Assembly (NCBI GenBank): GCA_903842065.1
Contig: CAIMKZ010000048.1
Coordinates: 1-64,000, forward strand
Direction: 5' to 3'
DNA: 64,000 nt
Source of the DNA: an uncultured Acidobacteriaceae bacterium
Lineage (GTDB): Bacteria; Acidobacteriota; Terriglobia; Terriglobales; Acidobacteriaceae
In this document: in pieces, positions 18,435 to 26,786 of the stretch
How positions within the stretch are numbered: the stretch's first letter is position 1
Layout of the letters: every line of letters starts with the position of its first letter
Made by a program: the position numbers and the translations under genes
The notes under the pieces: model-generated
Told to the model about the DNA's origin: nothing
Database searches by the model: none
Seen by the model: only the letters and a program-made list of their open reading frames with translations

Positions 18435-18536
18435 CGAGCTGTTAGCTGTTAGCTCTTAGCTCTTAGCTATCCAGTGCCACAGATGCTTTGTGCCGGTAGA
18501 TGAGAACTAATGGCTATCAGCTAATGGCAACAAGCT
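18435..18536 (+). repeat. Heptad inverted-repeat element, AGCT version, rpoA-rplQ spacer
   Basis: The left arm 18435-18471 has five clean heptads (AGCTGTT, AGCTGTT, AGCTCTT, AGCTCTT, AGCTATC). The right arm 18502-18536 is decayed (GGCTATC, AGCTAAT, AAGCTT). Confidence 0.72.
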
Positions 18537-18558
18537 TAATTCGAAAGAGAGTTTTGTC

Positions 18559-19041
18559 ATGCGCCATCGCAATGCAGGATTCAAGCTCGGACGCAATACC
18601 AGCCACAGGCGCGCGCTGCTGCGCAATCTGGTTACGTCCGTGATTCTGGAAGATCGTGTGGAGACGACCGTTACCAAGGCCAAGGCGGTTCGTCCTCTGG
18701 TTGAAAAGATGATCACCCTGGGCAAAAAGGGCGATCTGCACTCGCGCCGTCAGGCGCTGGCTTTCCTGATGACCGACAAGTCGGTGACGCGGCTGTTTGA
18801 GACCGTGGCTCCGCGCTACGGCGACCGTCAGGGCGGCTATCTGCGCATCGTGCGCACCGGCTTCAGGCAGGGCGACGGCGGAGAGAAGGCTTTCATTGAG
18901 CTGCTCGGCGCCGAGAAGCACCTCGAAGTGAAGCGCCAGAAGCGTGCCGATGTGAAGGCCAAGAAGCGCGCCGAGCTCGAGAAGCAGCTCGAAGAGGCCA
19001 AGAAGGAACAGGCAGCCGAGGGCGGCGAAGAGGCCGCGTAA
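18559..19041 (+). CDS. rplQ: 50S ribosomal protein L17
   Basis: The first 115 residues are standard L17 ([58 protein letters not shown]). A highly charged coil-like tail follows ([24 protein letters not shown]), making 160 residues. It surrounds the tunnel exit. It is the last gene of the superoperon and is followed by an intrinsic terminator 42 bases downstream. Confidence 0.97.
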   Translation: MRHRNAGFKLGRNTSHRRALLRNLVTSVILEDRVETTVTKAKAVRPLVEKMITLGKKGDLHSRRQALAFLMTDKSVTRLFETVAPRYGDRQGGYLRIVRTGFRQGDGGEKAFIELLGAEKHLEVKRQKRADVKAKKRAELEKQLEEAKKEQAAEGGEEAA

Positions 19042-19082
19042 GCTCCTGTAACTGAGTTCGAACGCAACTACACCAATTTCAA

Positions 19083-19113
19083 CGGGCATCCGCCACGGCG
19101 GGTGCCCGTTTTT
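19083..19113 (+). terminator. Intrinsic terminator of the ribosomal superoperon
   Basis: A 12-base stem CGGGCATCCGCC / GGCGGGTGCCCG (one G-T pair) with a minimal loop is followed directly by TTTTT. It lies 42 bases after rplQ. Confidence 0.9.
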
Positions 19114-19224
19114 CTGTATAAAGGCGCGTTAGACGATTGCGTGTGTGAGTTCACAGGCAGAAATGTCGCCAGCTACAGCCAGCGGAGGAGGGTTGTCTAA
19201 GCAGCGACGTACGGGCACGAAACA

Positions 19225-19746
19225 TCAGAAGCCATCAAACTCAGGCGGACGAATTTTTGCCTGCCACCGTTTCTTCTTCCTCAGCTTCTTGGGGTAGAAG
19301 ATGCGCAGGAAGGCGTAGACGAAGAGTTGCATGCTGAGAGCGCCGCAACAGTCCAGCAGCACATCAAGGGGACTCGAACCGCGGTTCGGCAGGGAGGCCT
19401 GATGCCACTCGTCCCAGGTTGCGATGAGCCCCGATCCTAAGAGAGAGAGCAGAGCGTCGGGCAGGAAGCGCGAGTTCGGCATGGTCATCCACCAAGCGCG
19501 CAGCCATGCCAGGCCGATAATGCCGTAGCCGGCGAAGTGTCCCGACTTACGAATCGCAAGATGGATTGGATCCCAGGCGGGATCGCTGACCGGTCCGAAG
19601 AGAAGCTCCCAAAATCTGCGCAGAGGTCCAGTGGTCTTATCGGAGCCGAAGTTCGCCGTCGACTCGAGTGCTACAAGCGCAATGCAAACCAGTACGGGCA
19701 GCCATGCGCGGATCCAGAAACCCAGATTTCTTCTGTTATTCGCCAT
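19225..19746 (-). CDS. VanZ-like small membrane protein
   Basis: I start at the ATG at 19746 ([29 protein letters not shown]), giving 173 residues. There are three to four hydrophobic segments. The motif [20 protein letters not shown], followed by a helix and then [28 protein letters not shown], is the VanZ family pattern (conserved H, D/E-E-x-HQ and R-x-x-x-x-D-V). Family members are membrane proteins of mostly unknown function, some giving glycopeptide tolerance. Its start overlaps the last 11 bases of guaB, so it is probably cotranscribed with it. Confidence 0.85.
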   Translation of the reverse strand: MANNRRNLGFWIRAWLPVLVCIALVALESTANFGSDKTTGPLRRFWELLFGPVSDPAWDPIHLAIRKSGHFAGYGIIGLAWLRAWWMTMPNSRFLPDALLSLLGSGLIATWDEWHQASLPNRGSSPLDVLLDCCGALSMQLFVYAFLRIFYPKKLRKKKRWQAKIRPPEFDGF

Positions 19747-21262
19747 GGTGGTAGTTCGGCGCCTCGCGCGTGATGATGACGTCGTGGACGTGGCTCTCGC
19801 GCAGTCCGGCGCCGGAGATGCGGACGAAGCGGGCATTCTCCTGTAGCTCGCGGATGGAACCGCATCCCAGATAGCCCATGCCGGAACGGAGTCCGCCGAC
19901 AAGCTGGAAGATCATGGCGTCGAGGGGTCCGCGGTAAGGCACGCGGCCTTCAATGCCCTCGGGGACAAACTTGCCAAGGCGGTTCTGCCCGGCGCGCTCG
20001 CGCTGAACTACACCTTCGGTGGAGGCTTGTGCCTCGGCGAGGTCCGCTGCGGACTGGAAATAGCGCTCGCCCGAACCCTGGCTCATGGCACTCAGGCTGC
20101 CCATGCCGCGGTAGCTCTTGAAGCTGCGCCCCTGGTAAAGGATGGTCTCGCCGGGGCTTTCATCTACTCCGGCAAAGAGCGAACCGATCATGACAGAGCT
20201 GGCGCCGGCAGCGATGGCTTTGGTGATTTCGCCGGAGTACTTGATGCCGCCGTCGGCGATAACGGGGATGCCGAGTTCGTTCGCGGCGCGACAGGCCTCG
20301 GAGATGGCGGTGATCTGTGGCATTCCCGCGCCGGTGACCATGCGGGTAGTGCAGATGGAGCCGGGTCCGATGCCGACCTTAATGGCGTCGGCTCCGGCGT
20401 CGATGAGCGACATGGCGCCCTCGAACGTGGCCACGTTGCCGGCCAGCAGCGCGACGTTGGGGTACATCTTTTTGACTTCGCGGACAGCCTCGAGCACACG
20501 CGAGGAGTGGCCGTGAGCGGAGTCGATGGCGAGCACGTCGGCGCGGGCGCGGATGAGTTCGGCGGCGCGCTCCAGATAGTCTCCGGTAGCTCCGATAGCT
20601 CCGCCTACGCGCAGACGGCCCTGATCGTCCTTGCTGGCGTTCGGGAACTTGAGCTTCTTCTGAATGTCCTTTACGGTGATGAGCCCCTTGAGCTCGTAGG
20701 CCTCGTTGACGACGAGGAGCTTCTCGACGCGGTGCTTGTGAAGGATGCGCTCTGCCTCCTCGAGCGTGGTTCCGACAGGTACTGTGATGAGGTTTTCCTT
20801 GGTCATCACAGAGCCGACGGGAATATCGGTGCGGGTCTCAAAGCGCAGGTCGCGGTTAGTTAGGATGCCAACCAGCTTCTTGCCCTGAGTGACGGGTACG
20901 CCGGAGATCTTATAGCGGCGCATGACGTCGAGGGCGTCGGCGATGAGCTGGTCGGGTCCTACGGTAACGGGATCGACGATCATGCCGCTCTCAGAGCGCT
21001 TGACCTTGTCGATCTCGCCGGCCTGCTCGGCGATGGAAAGATTACGGTGCACGATTCCGATGCCGCCCTGCTGGGCCATGGCAATTGCCATGCGTGACTC
21101 GGTGACAGTGTCCATAGCCGCGGAGATAAGCGGCGTATTCAGCGTGATGGAACGGGTGAGCTGGGTCTGGGTGCTGACCGACACCGGAACCACGTCGCTG
21201 TAGGCAGGGACGAGGAGGACATCGTCGAAGGTAAGGGCTTCAGGCAGATTCTGAGTAAGCAT
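19736..21262 (-). CDS. guaB: Inosine-5'-monophosphate dehydrogenase
   Basis: A 508-residue IMPDH. The N-terminus [19 protein letters not shown] leads into the TIM barrel. Two CBS domains occupy about residues 95-210 ([18 protein letters not shown] and [21 protein letters not shown]). The catalytic loop is [20 protein letters not shown] with the nucleophilic Cys. [30 protein letters not shown] is the phosphate site, and the flap contains [10 protein letters not shown]. It oxidises IMP to XMP, the committed step to GTP. The neighbour vanZ-like gene overlaps its end. Confidence 0.98.
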   Translation of the reverse strand: MLTQNLPEALTFDDVLLVPAYSDVVPVSVSTQTQLTRSITLNTPLISAAMDTVTESRMAIAMAQQGGIGIVHRNLSIAEQAGEIDKVKRSESGMIVDPVTVGPDQLIADALDVMRRYKISGVPVTQGKKLVGILTNRDLRFETRTDIPVGSVMTKENLITVPVGTTLEEAERILHKHRVEKLLVVNEAYELKGLITVKDIQKKLKFPNASKDDQGRLRVGGAIGATGDYLERAAELIRARADVLAIDSAHGHSSRVLEAVREVKKMYPNVALLAGNVATFEGAMSLIDAGADAIKVGIGPGSICTTRMVTGAGMPQITAISEACRAANELGIPVIADGGIKYSGEITKAIAAGASSVMIGSLFAGVDESPGETILYQGRSFKSYRGMGSLSAMSQGSGERYFQSAADLAEAQASTEGVVQRERAGQNRLGKFVPEGIEGRVPYRGPLDAMIFQLVGGLRSGMGYLGCGSIRELQENARFVRISGAGLRESHVHDVIITREAPNYHHGE

Positions 21263-22019
21263 GGGCTCAAGTAGCGCCTGGTATCAATGTGGACTGTGGG
21301 AGGCAGGCGCTTCTCATCATTGTATCGAAGAGGCTGAGTGAGAGCGGGCTTGAGGGACAAAGACGTGAGAAAGTCGCAGGCGGACAGCTCTGGAGGTACC
21401 TGATCGGGCATGACCCGGAGATGGCAGACAAACCACTTGTTTGTGGGATTCCAGGTGATTGCCTGGGTGCGTAATCCTCTGTGGCGAAACGAAAAGAGTC
21501 TCCTGGAGCGTGTGAAATGCGAACAATACAAACGACGATGGCTATGGTTGGATGGAAGTTCTGGTGGTGGATCGGAGGTCCGGAGATGGGCTCAGGCCAC
21601 ATTCCAGGGTTAGCGTTGATCTGGAAGCCGAAACGCAAGCTTCCGGTCTCGCTGTGCGGGCCAAGGCCGGTTGTGGGGAAAACGTGGCGAGTACAGTTCC
21701 GGGGCCAAGTCTGAGGTTGGAGCTGCGAGGCTGAAGAAAACAAGCGAGATAGACCTATCTGGGCTCGAGGGCAGGTACTGTACCTGAAACCTCTTCCCAA
21801 ACGTGTCGAATTCGGACTATCCTGAGCGCAATCTATTTTTGGGGCGTGTGTAAACAGCCCATCTGGTGCCCGCGTCTAACTGGGCGTTGTGCACACAGCA
21901 CGCTCGCCAGGCTCCGCAGCAGGTGCGGCCCTCAGCGGAACAATCCGGATCCGGGTCTTGCAAGAGTCCCGGCGCAACGACGGCTAGAACACTTCCCTCA
22001 ATCTGCAGGAGATGCTCCA
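21263..22019. other. 757-base gap between guaB and the DUF5666 lipoprotein gene
   Basis: This gap lies between divergently transcribed genes. Short open frames exist on both strands (for example 21481-21714 plus) but none resembles a known protein, shows a good ribosome-binding site, or has convincing codon use. There are no heptad arms or REP copies. It must contain the promoters for both flanking genes, but I cannot place them with confidence. Confidence 0.5.
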
Positions 22020-23441
22020 ATGCAAAGACACACAAAGTTAGGCAAAACGCTCGCTCTGATTACGGTTGGCCTGGTGGCCGTAGCCGCACTCATCGTAGCC
22101 GGATGCACCGCCGGCCTTGCCGGAAGCAGCGCCATTACCGCGATCATCAGCACGCCGGTTTCGGTTCCTGTGACGATTACCGATGACCCCGGCGACCAGA
22201 TTCTGGCCGCGAGCCTGACGCTGAACTCGGTGGTTCTGACCAACACGAAGGGACAGACGGCAAGCATCCTAGCCGCTCCGCTGACCTTTGAGGCATCGCA
22301 CCTGGATGCGGTGCAGGAGCCCCTGTTTATTCCCTCCATTCCGCAGGACAGCTATACCAGCGTGACGCTGACGTATGCGAATCCGGTAGTGATCTACCTT
22401 GACGCCTCGACGAAGCAGGTAGTGACGGCAAACGCCACGCTTGCTGGCGCGACGCAGACGATCACCTTTGCATCGCCCATTACGATCGACAAAACACAGA
22501 TGTCTCTGCTGGTAGATTTCCTGGTGGCCAAGTCGGTGGCAATCTCCGGCACCTCGGTTACGGTGACGCCGAACTTCGCGGTGAGGGCTGTTCCGATTCC
22601 GCAAAATCCCACCAACGGCACGAACGGACTGTATGCCGGCGTAAAGGGCAAGGTATCGGCTGTCGGGACGAACCAGTTCACGATGCTCGATCCGCGCGGC
22701 ATCTCGGTCACCATCACGGTGGACACCAACACGCAGTATCAGGGGCCTGATCTTGCCAAGTTCGCTGACCTGACCGCGGGCATGATGGTAGAAGCCGACA
22801 TTCAGATTCTGACCAATGGAACCATGCTGGCCAAACGCGTCGAGGAGCACGTGGCTCCCAACACGAGAGGGCACCTGCTGCTCGGTCCGGTGGTGACGGT
22901 AACCGGTTCGCCCGCAACCTCGTTCGTGCAGGCAACGCGTGAGCATGTCGTAGCTTCCGGCACGGCTCCGACGGTCGAAAAGAATACGATCAATATCACG
23001 AGCGCTACTAAGTTCCTGATGCCGGGCCGCTTCCAGAACACGCAGGCCGGCGGCGTGCCTTGGACACCAACCTTTAGCGCGAGCACGCTGTTTGCCGGTC
23101 AGGTTGTAAATGTGGCGACGACCAACCTGAGCAGCAACACGGCAACGGCAGACGCAGTGATGCTTGCGCCGCAGACCGTTGGCGGTACCATTACCTCGAT
23201 CACGACGGCTTCGGGCTGGACCTCGGTCACGCTGACGCTGCCGACGGCAAGCTGGTTGGCGACGCTGACCGGTCAGACTTCGGTGGTTGTGATGCTGCCT
23301 CCGTCTCCGGTTGCTACGACTGCCTCGGCGGCTCCGAAGGTTGGCGACACGCTGCGGTTCAGCGGCTTCCTGTTCAACAAGAACGGCACGCTGGTGCTGT
23401 TTGCGGCGGGGATCGGGCCGGGACCTGGCCAGCAGATCTAA
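22020..23441 (+). CDS. Secreted lipoprotein with DUF4382-like and DUF5666-like regions
   Basis: I start at the ATG at 22020 (MQRHTKLGKTLALITVGLVAVAALIVAGC), giving 473 residues with a lipobox and lipidation Cys at residue 29; earlier in-frame starts would bury this signal. Residues 45-190 (VTDDPGD-type start, ASLTLNSVVLTN, then PQDSYTSVTLTYANPVV) look like a DUF4382-type beta domain. Residues 210-280 (GKVSAVGTNQFTMLDPRGISVTITVDTNTQYQGPDLAKFADLTAGMMVEADI) match the DUF5666 pattern, with a second weaker copy near the C-terminus. Function is unknown; it is probably an envelope-anchored beta-rich protein. A strong terminator follows. Confidence 0.8.
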   Translation: MQRHTKLGKTLALITVGLVAVAALIVAGCTAGLAGSSAITAIISTPVSVPVTITDDPGDQILAASLTLNSVVLTNTKGQTASILAAPLTFEASHLDAVQEPLFIPSIPQDSYTSVTLTYANPVVIYLDASTKQVVTANATLAGATQTITFASPITIDKTQMSLLVDFLVAKSVAISGTSVTVTPNFAVRAVPIPQNPTNGTNGLYAGVKGKVSAVGTNQFTMLDPRGISVTITVDTNTQYQGPDLAKFADLTAGMMVEADIQILTNGTMLAKRVEEHVAPNTRGHLLLGPVVTVTGSPATSFVQATREHVVASGTAPTVEKNTINITSATKFLMPGRFQNTQAGGVPWTPTFSASTLFAGQVVNVATTNLSSNTATADAVMLAPQTVGGTITSITTASGWTSVTLTLPTASWLATLTGQTSVVVMLPPSPVATTASAAPKVGDTLRFSGFLFNKNGTLVLFAAGIGPGPGQQI

Positions 23442-23469
23442 CCGTCGCGTATCAGAAGGTAGCGGCGAA

Positions 23470-23506
23470 GATGGGCGCGGCTCTTGCGAGCCGCGCCCAT
23501 CTTTTT
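23470..23506 (+). terminator. Intrinsic terminator after the lipoprotein gene
   Basis: A perfect 14-base stem GATGGGCGCGGCTC / GAGCCGCGCCCATC with a TTGC loop is followed by TTTTT. It is 29 bases after the stop codon. Confidence 0.93.
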
Positions 23507-23509
23507 GTC

Positions 23510-23540
23510 TTGTGTGTGCAGCGTGTGGCACCGGTAAAAT
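23510..23540 (+). promoter_or_regulatory. Candidate sigma-70-type promoter for the YdjC-like gene
   Basis: TTGTGT at 23510-23515 and TAAAAT at 23535-23540 are separated by 19 bases. They sit between the preceding terminator and the AGAGGAGG ribosome-binding site (23558-23565). Confidence 0.4.
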
Positions 23541-23573
23541 CATCTGGGTTGAATTCCAGAGGAGGATATTCGC

Positions 23574-24659
23574 ATGAAAACAGATCGCAGAGAGTTCTTG
23601 CAGGCAGTTGGCGCGGTCGGTCTTGCAGCGTCGGTTCCGGCGGCGATTGCGCAGGCTGGCGAGGCAGCCAAGCCGGCTCGCAGAAAGATGATTATCCGCG
23701 CCGACGACATCGGCATGTCGAAGGTCTGCAACATCGGCGCCTTCGATGCCATCGAGAAGGGTGTTGTTACGGCGGCAGCCGTGATGCTGGCCGATCCGGG
23801 AACGGAGGATGCGCTGACGCGTCTCAAGGACTTCCCGTGGGTCTCGTTCGACTGGCATATGCATATGTGGGGCGCTCCAGTTACGGATCGCAGCAAGGTT
23901 CCCTCGCTGGTTGAAAAGGGCGGTCAGTTTGACGGGCGCTTCCGCACGGACCTGAGTTCGGCTCAGGACGTTGTGTATGAAGAGGCCGTTCTCGAGCTTC
24001 GCGCGCAGTTGCTGCGGGCCGACAAGATTCTGGGCCGCGTTCCGGATACCGGCTCGGCGGGCAACGACCGGTCGCCGTGGGGCCGCGCGGTTCACACCAT
24101 CTCGGAAGAGTTTCATCTGGTCTACAACTTCTCTGGCCAGTCGCCCACGCCGGAGTTTTATCTGAAGCACATCAAGGACGCGCAGGACCGCGGGGAGGAG
24201 TGGGCGAAGTACTACTCGTCAACGCCGAACAAGGGCGCAGCGCCCGATCCGAAGTGGGCGAGCCGCAAGATCACTTCGCTTTCAGGCACGGCCGCGTTCA
24301 GCGATCTTCTGGTGGACTCGATTGCGAGCGTGGAAAAGAACTACGATCCGGTCACGTATTACACCGAGGACAAATTTGGAATCCTGAAGTCGCCGATGGA
24401 TGTGATCACCTGGCAGGCGTGGCATCCGGGTTATGTGGACTACTACACCTATCGTCTGGGCGAGCGGGTGAACCGCGCGCGGGCGCAGCAGTTTGTGGTG
24501 AGCCGTCCGCAGGACGCCTCGGCGATGATGGATCCTCGGCTGCGCAACTGGATCAAGGAGAACAAGATCGAACTGGTGAACTACCGCGACGCGCTGTACG
24601 GCTCAAGCGAATACCAGAACCACCTCAAGGCGGTGGGCAGCGATCTTTGCATGATTTAA
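23574..24659 (+). CDS. Tat-exported YdjC/ChbG-like polysaccharide deacetylase family protein
   Basis: A 361-residue protein. The N-terminus MKTDRREFLQAVGAVGLAAS carries a twin-arginine signal, with cleavage likely near residue 27. The metal-site aspartates are in MIIRADDIGMSK (D44, D45) and the paired histidines in DWHMHMWG (H95, H97); a late WHPGYVD motif supplies the conserved His. YdjC/ChbG proteins deacetylate N-acetylated di- or oligosaccharides. Export to the periplasm suggests action on imported or wall-derived sugars. It has a strong AGAGGAGG site. The exact substrate cannot be read from the sequence. Confidence 0.82.
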   Translation: MKTDRREFLQAVGAVGLAASVPAAIAQAGEAAKPARRKMIIRADDIGMSKVCNIGAFDAIEKGVVTAAAVMLADPGTEDALTRLKDFPWVSFDWHMHMWGAPVTDRSKVPSLVEKGGQFDGRFRTDLSSAQDVVYEEAVLELRAQLLRADKILGRVPDTGSAGNDRSPWGRAVHTISEEFHLVYNFSGQSPTPEFYLKHIKDAQDRGEEWAKYYSSTPNKGAAPDPKWASRKITSLSGTAAFSDLLVDSIASVEKNYDPVTYYTEDKFGILKSPMDVITWQAWHPGYVDYYTYRLGERVNRARAQQFVVSRPQDASAMMDPRLRNWIKENKIELVNYRDALYGSSEYQNHLKAVGSDLCMI

Positions 24660-24660
24660 A

Positions 24661-24681
24661 GACAGGGATCAGGGTCAGGGG
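24661..24681 (+). repeat. Heptad repeat arm (CAGG version) after the YdjC-like gene
   Basis: ACAGGGATCAGGGTCAGGGG-type units directly after the stop codon resemble the arms in the ribosomal spacers. A weak stem AGGGGC / GGCCCT followed by TTTTCC (about 24676-24705) may act as a terminator. Confidence 0.45.
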
Positions 24682-24859
24682 CTTAGCGGCCTCTGGCCCT
24701 TTTCCTTTGCCTGGGGGTCATCATTCAAAAAATGCGGTATAAATTGTCTAACGTATAGAAAATAGTCAGGTTAGGGTGAGTTAGTTCTGCTAACTGCAGT
24801 AATCTAAAATAATTAGAGCCATCTATTTCAAAATAAACGACTTACTGACGCACTGCGAG

Positions 24860-24891
24860 AAAATGGCATCCGCTGCGGCGGATGCCATTTT
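24860..24891. terminator. Symmetrical terminator-like hairpin
   Basis: A perfect 14-base stem AAAATGGCATCCGC / GCGGATGCCATTTT around TGCG has an A-run on one side and a T-run on the other, so it could work in both directions. It may end the AT-rich block on the plus strand and the VOC-family transcript on the minus strand. Confidence 0.7.
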
Positions 24892-25058
24892 GCCATTTCA
24901 AGCCGAGTATAGCTGATTTTGGGAAATCATCGGCAGTGGACGGTTTGGTGCAAGTTGTTGCATGGGCGTGGGATAGTCTCTGGCTGCGGGAAGTGGGGGT
25001 TGACGGGGAGGATTGGGGGTATCCCTGCGAGACGCGGATGGGTGGTGGGGTCGATCGA

Positions 25059-25093
25059 TCCCAGGTCTGAAAATCCAGACCTGGGGCACCCAG
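25059..25093 (+). repeat. REP-like palindromic element, copy 1
   Basis: Stem CCAGGTCTG / CAGACCTGG around AAAATC, followed by the tail GGGCACCCAG. Confidence 0.8.
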
Positions 25094-25149
25094 ATTTGTG
25101 GTGGGTTGAGAGGTGGATGACCTCCCCGGACCCGGGCGAAGTGCTGAAT

Positions 25150-25584
25150 TTACTTGGGCGGGGCGAGGGGCTTTTCGTGGAGGATTATCCAGTTGATGCC
25201 GAAGCGGTCGCGGAGCTGGGCGAAACGGTGGGCGAAGAAATGCTCGGCCAGGGGCATGAAGACTTCGCCGCCATCGGAGAGGACGTTGTAGATGCGCTCG
25301 GCTTCCTCGTTGGAATCAACAGAGAGGGTGAGGTAGGCGCTGCGCATGGGCTGTACTCGCTCCGGGGGGCCGTCGCTGGCCATGACGAAGGTGTCGCCGA
25401 TCTGGATGCGGGCGTGGAGGATGTCCTCGGGCTTGAGGCCGGGGGGCAGGTTGGTAGGCGCGCCGTGGACGGCCATCTGGGCGAAGGTGCCTTTGGCGAG
25501 GATGGTTGCGCCGAGGTGCTGGGTGTAGAAGTCGAGGGCCTGGGCACAGGTGCCCGGGAAGTTGAGGTAGGTGTTTAGGTTCAT
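25150..25584 (-). CDS. VOC (glyoxalase/PhnB-like) family protein
   Basis: A 144-residue protein beginning MNLNTYLNFPGTCAQALDFYTQHLGATIL, which is the PhnB-like VOC pattern, then HARIQIGDTFVMASDGPPE and YLTLSVDSNEEAERIYNVLSDGGEVFMPLAEHFFAHRFAQLRDRFGINWIILHE. VOC proteins use paired beta-alpha-beta-beta-beta modules; the PhnB-like subset is of mostly unknown function. AAAGGT eight bases before the ATG is the ribosome-binding site. A minus-strand terminator candidate lies downstream at 24860-24891. Confidence 0.87.
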   Translation of the reverse strand: MNLNTYLNFPGTCAQALDFYTQHLGATILAKGTFAQMAVHGAPTNLPPGLKPEDILHARIQIGDTFVMASDGPPERVQPMRSAYLTLSVDSNEEAERIYNVLSDGGEVFMPLAEHFFAHRFAQLRDRFGINWIILHEKPLAPPK

Positions 25585-25635
25585 GGGGGGTACCTTTTAG
25601 CGAGTGTGCAAGTTGGCAGGTTGAGAGTCGATCAA

Positions 25636-25669
25636 TCCCAGGTCTCAAAACGAGACCCGGGGCACCCAG
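25636..25669 (+). repeat. REP-like palindromic element, copy 2
   Basis: Stem CCAGGTCTC / GAGACCCGG around AAAAC with tail GGCACCCAG; one stem base differs from perfect pairing. It lies upstream of the VOC gene start. Confidence 0.8.
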
Positions 25670-25711
25670 TTTCCTGGGTAGGCTGGGGTAGAAACCGTGC
25701 GCCAACGCAGG

Positions 25712-25740
25712 AAAGGTACGGGCGCGAGGCCCGTACCTTT
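25712..25740 (-). terminator. Terminator candidate after sodB
   Basis: A perfect 12-base stem AAAGGTACGGGC / GCCCGTACCTTT around a 5-base loop lies 24 bases beyond the sodB stop. The following T-run is only three bases long on the minus strand. Confidence 0.6.
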
Positions 25741-25763
25741 GGCAGTCTGGGGAGGGAGCTGAA

Positions 25764-26387
25764 TTATCCCTTAGCGATAGCTAAGCGGCGGTTCACCTCG
25801 GTCCAATTGACAACGTTCCACCATGCGGCGAGGTAGTCGGCGCGGACGTTTTTGTACTTGAGGTAGTAGGCGTGCTCCCAAACGTCGTTGAAGAGGATGG
25901 GATACAAACCCTGTGACAGGGGCGAGTCCTGGTTGGCCGTGGAGATGACCTTGAGCTTGCCGCCGGTGTATACGAGCCATCCCCAGCCGGAACCGAACTG
26001 CTTGGCGGTGGTCTCGTTGAAGGTCTTTTTGAAGGTCTCGAAGTCGCCGAAGTCCGCGGTGATCTGGGCGGCGATGGGGCCGGTGGGCGCTCCGCCCACG
26101 TTGGGAGAGCCGACGGGGCCCATGAGCTTCCAGAAGTCGGTGTGGTTGGCGTGGCCGCCAGCATTGTTGCGGACGCCGGTGCGGATGTCTTCGGGGACCT
26201 TGGCGATGTTCTTTACCAGCTCGTCGATGGGGAGGGCGGCGAGGTCGGGATGATTGGCGACGAGGCCGTTGATGTTGTTGACGTAGGTCTGGTGATGCTT
26301 GTCGTGATGCAGGTGCATGGTGTCTGCGTCGATGTAGGGCTCGAGGGCGGTGTAGTCGTAGGGCAGTGGTGCGAGTTCGTAAGCCAT
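25764..26387 (-). CDS. sodB: Superoxide dismutase, Fe/Mn type
   Basis: I start at the ATG at 26387 ([43 protein letters not shown]), giving 207 residues; GGAGGA lies upstream and an earlier in-frame ATG adds an unrelated basic stretch. Metal ligands are visible: H27 in the [11 protein letters not shown] motif, the His of [13 protein letters not shown], and the Asp and His of [24 protein letters not shown] is the family signature. It converts superoxide to peroxide; no secretion signal is present, so it is cytoplasmic. Iron versus manganese cannot be decided here. Confidence 0.96.
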   Translation of the reverse strand: MAYELAPLPYDYTALEPYIDADTMHLHHDKHHQTYVNNINGLVANHPDLAALPIDELVKNIAKVPEDIRTGVRNNAGGHANHTDFWKLMGPVGSPNVGGAPTGPIAAQITADFGDFETFKKTFNETTAKQFGSGWGWLVYTGGKLKVISTANQDSPLSQGLYPILFNDVWEHAYYLKYKNVRADYLAAWWNVVNWTEVNRRLAIAKG

Positions 26388-26786
26388 GTCTGGAAGTGTC
26401 CTCCGCTTTCGTTCGTGTGAGGGAAGAGTCGCGCCGCGCATCAGCATTGGAGCAGCGGCAAATGGTTGCCGAGCAAAAGACCTCAGCTATAAGAATGGAT
26501 GCGCGAGGCAGGCGGAAGGGTGCGGGAAACTTGCGAAATAGAAGCAGGCAGGCGTGCGGCGCGGGTAAGGGGGAAGTGCCGCCGGGGGTGAGGCGAGGGC
26601 AGAATCCGCTACAATGAGAGTGCAAATCGTGCAGCCGCGACGAGGCCCGCGCTGGCCGCCGAGTGTAGAGAAGGCGCCGATCTCCGATTCGGCTTCTGAA
26701 CTTCTAAGTTGTTCATCGAATAGACTTTGATGCCTCCTTTGATCCCGACAGCGCGTCTTGAACGAAAGGAACAAGTCCTACCCGCC
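26388..26786. other. 399-base divergent promoter region between sodB and tkt
   Basis: The two flanking genes are transcribed away from each other. CGCTACAAT at 26607-26615 gives a possible -10 (TACAAT, 26610-26615) toward tkt, although no good -35 is apparent. No coding frame, REP copy or heptad arm is visible. Confidence 0.4.

Larger units (their letters stand above)
24682..25149. other. Gap of about 470 bases with an AT-rich block and a REP-like copy
   Basis: Bases 24720-24850 are markedly AT-rich compared with the surroundings and contain TATAAAT at 24738-24744. No coding frame is convincing. The block ends in a symmetrical hairpin (24860-24891), so a small RNA is possible. The remainder holds a REP-like element (25059-25093). 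Confidence 0.4.

Noticed and set aside
19191..19305. A small frame after GGAGGAGGG starting with TTG (about 34 codons).
   Set aside because: The ribosome-binding site is strong, but the product is unlike any known protein and lies antisense to the end of the VanZ-like gene.
22269..24170. A 633-codon open frame on the minus strand.
   Set aside because: It runs opposite the lipoprotein and YdjC-like genes and across a strong terminator; its Arg/His/Gln-rich product is typical of antisense frames in GC-rich DNA.
24919..25578. A 219-codon plus-strand frame over the VOC-family gene.
   Set aside because: It is the antisense of the VOC gene and translates REP copy 1; there is no recognisable domain.
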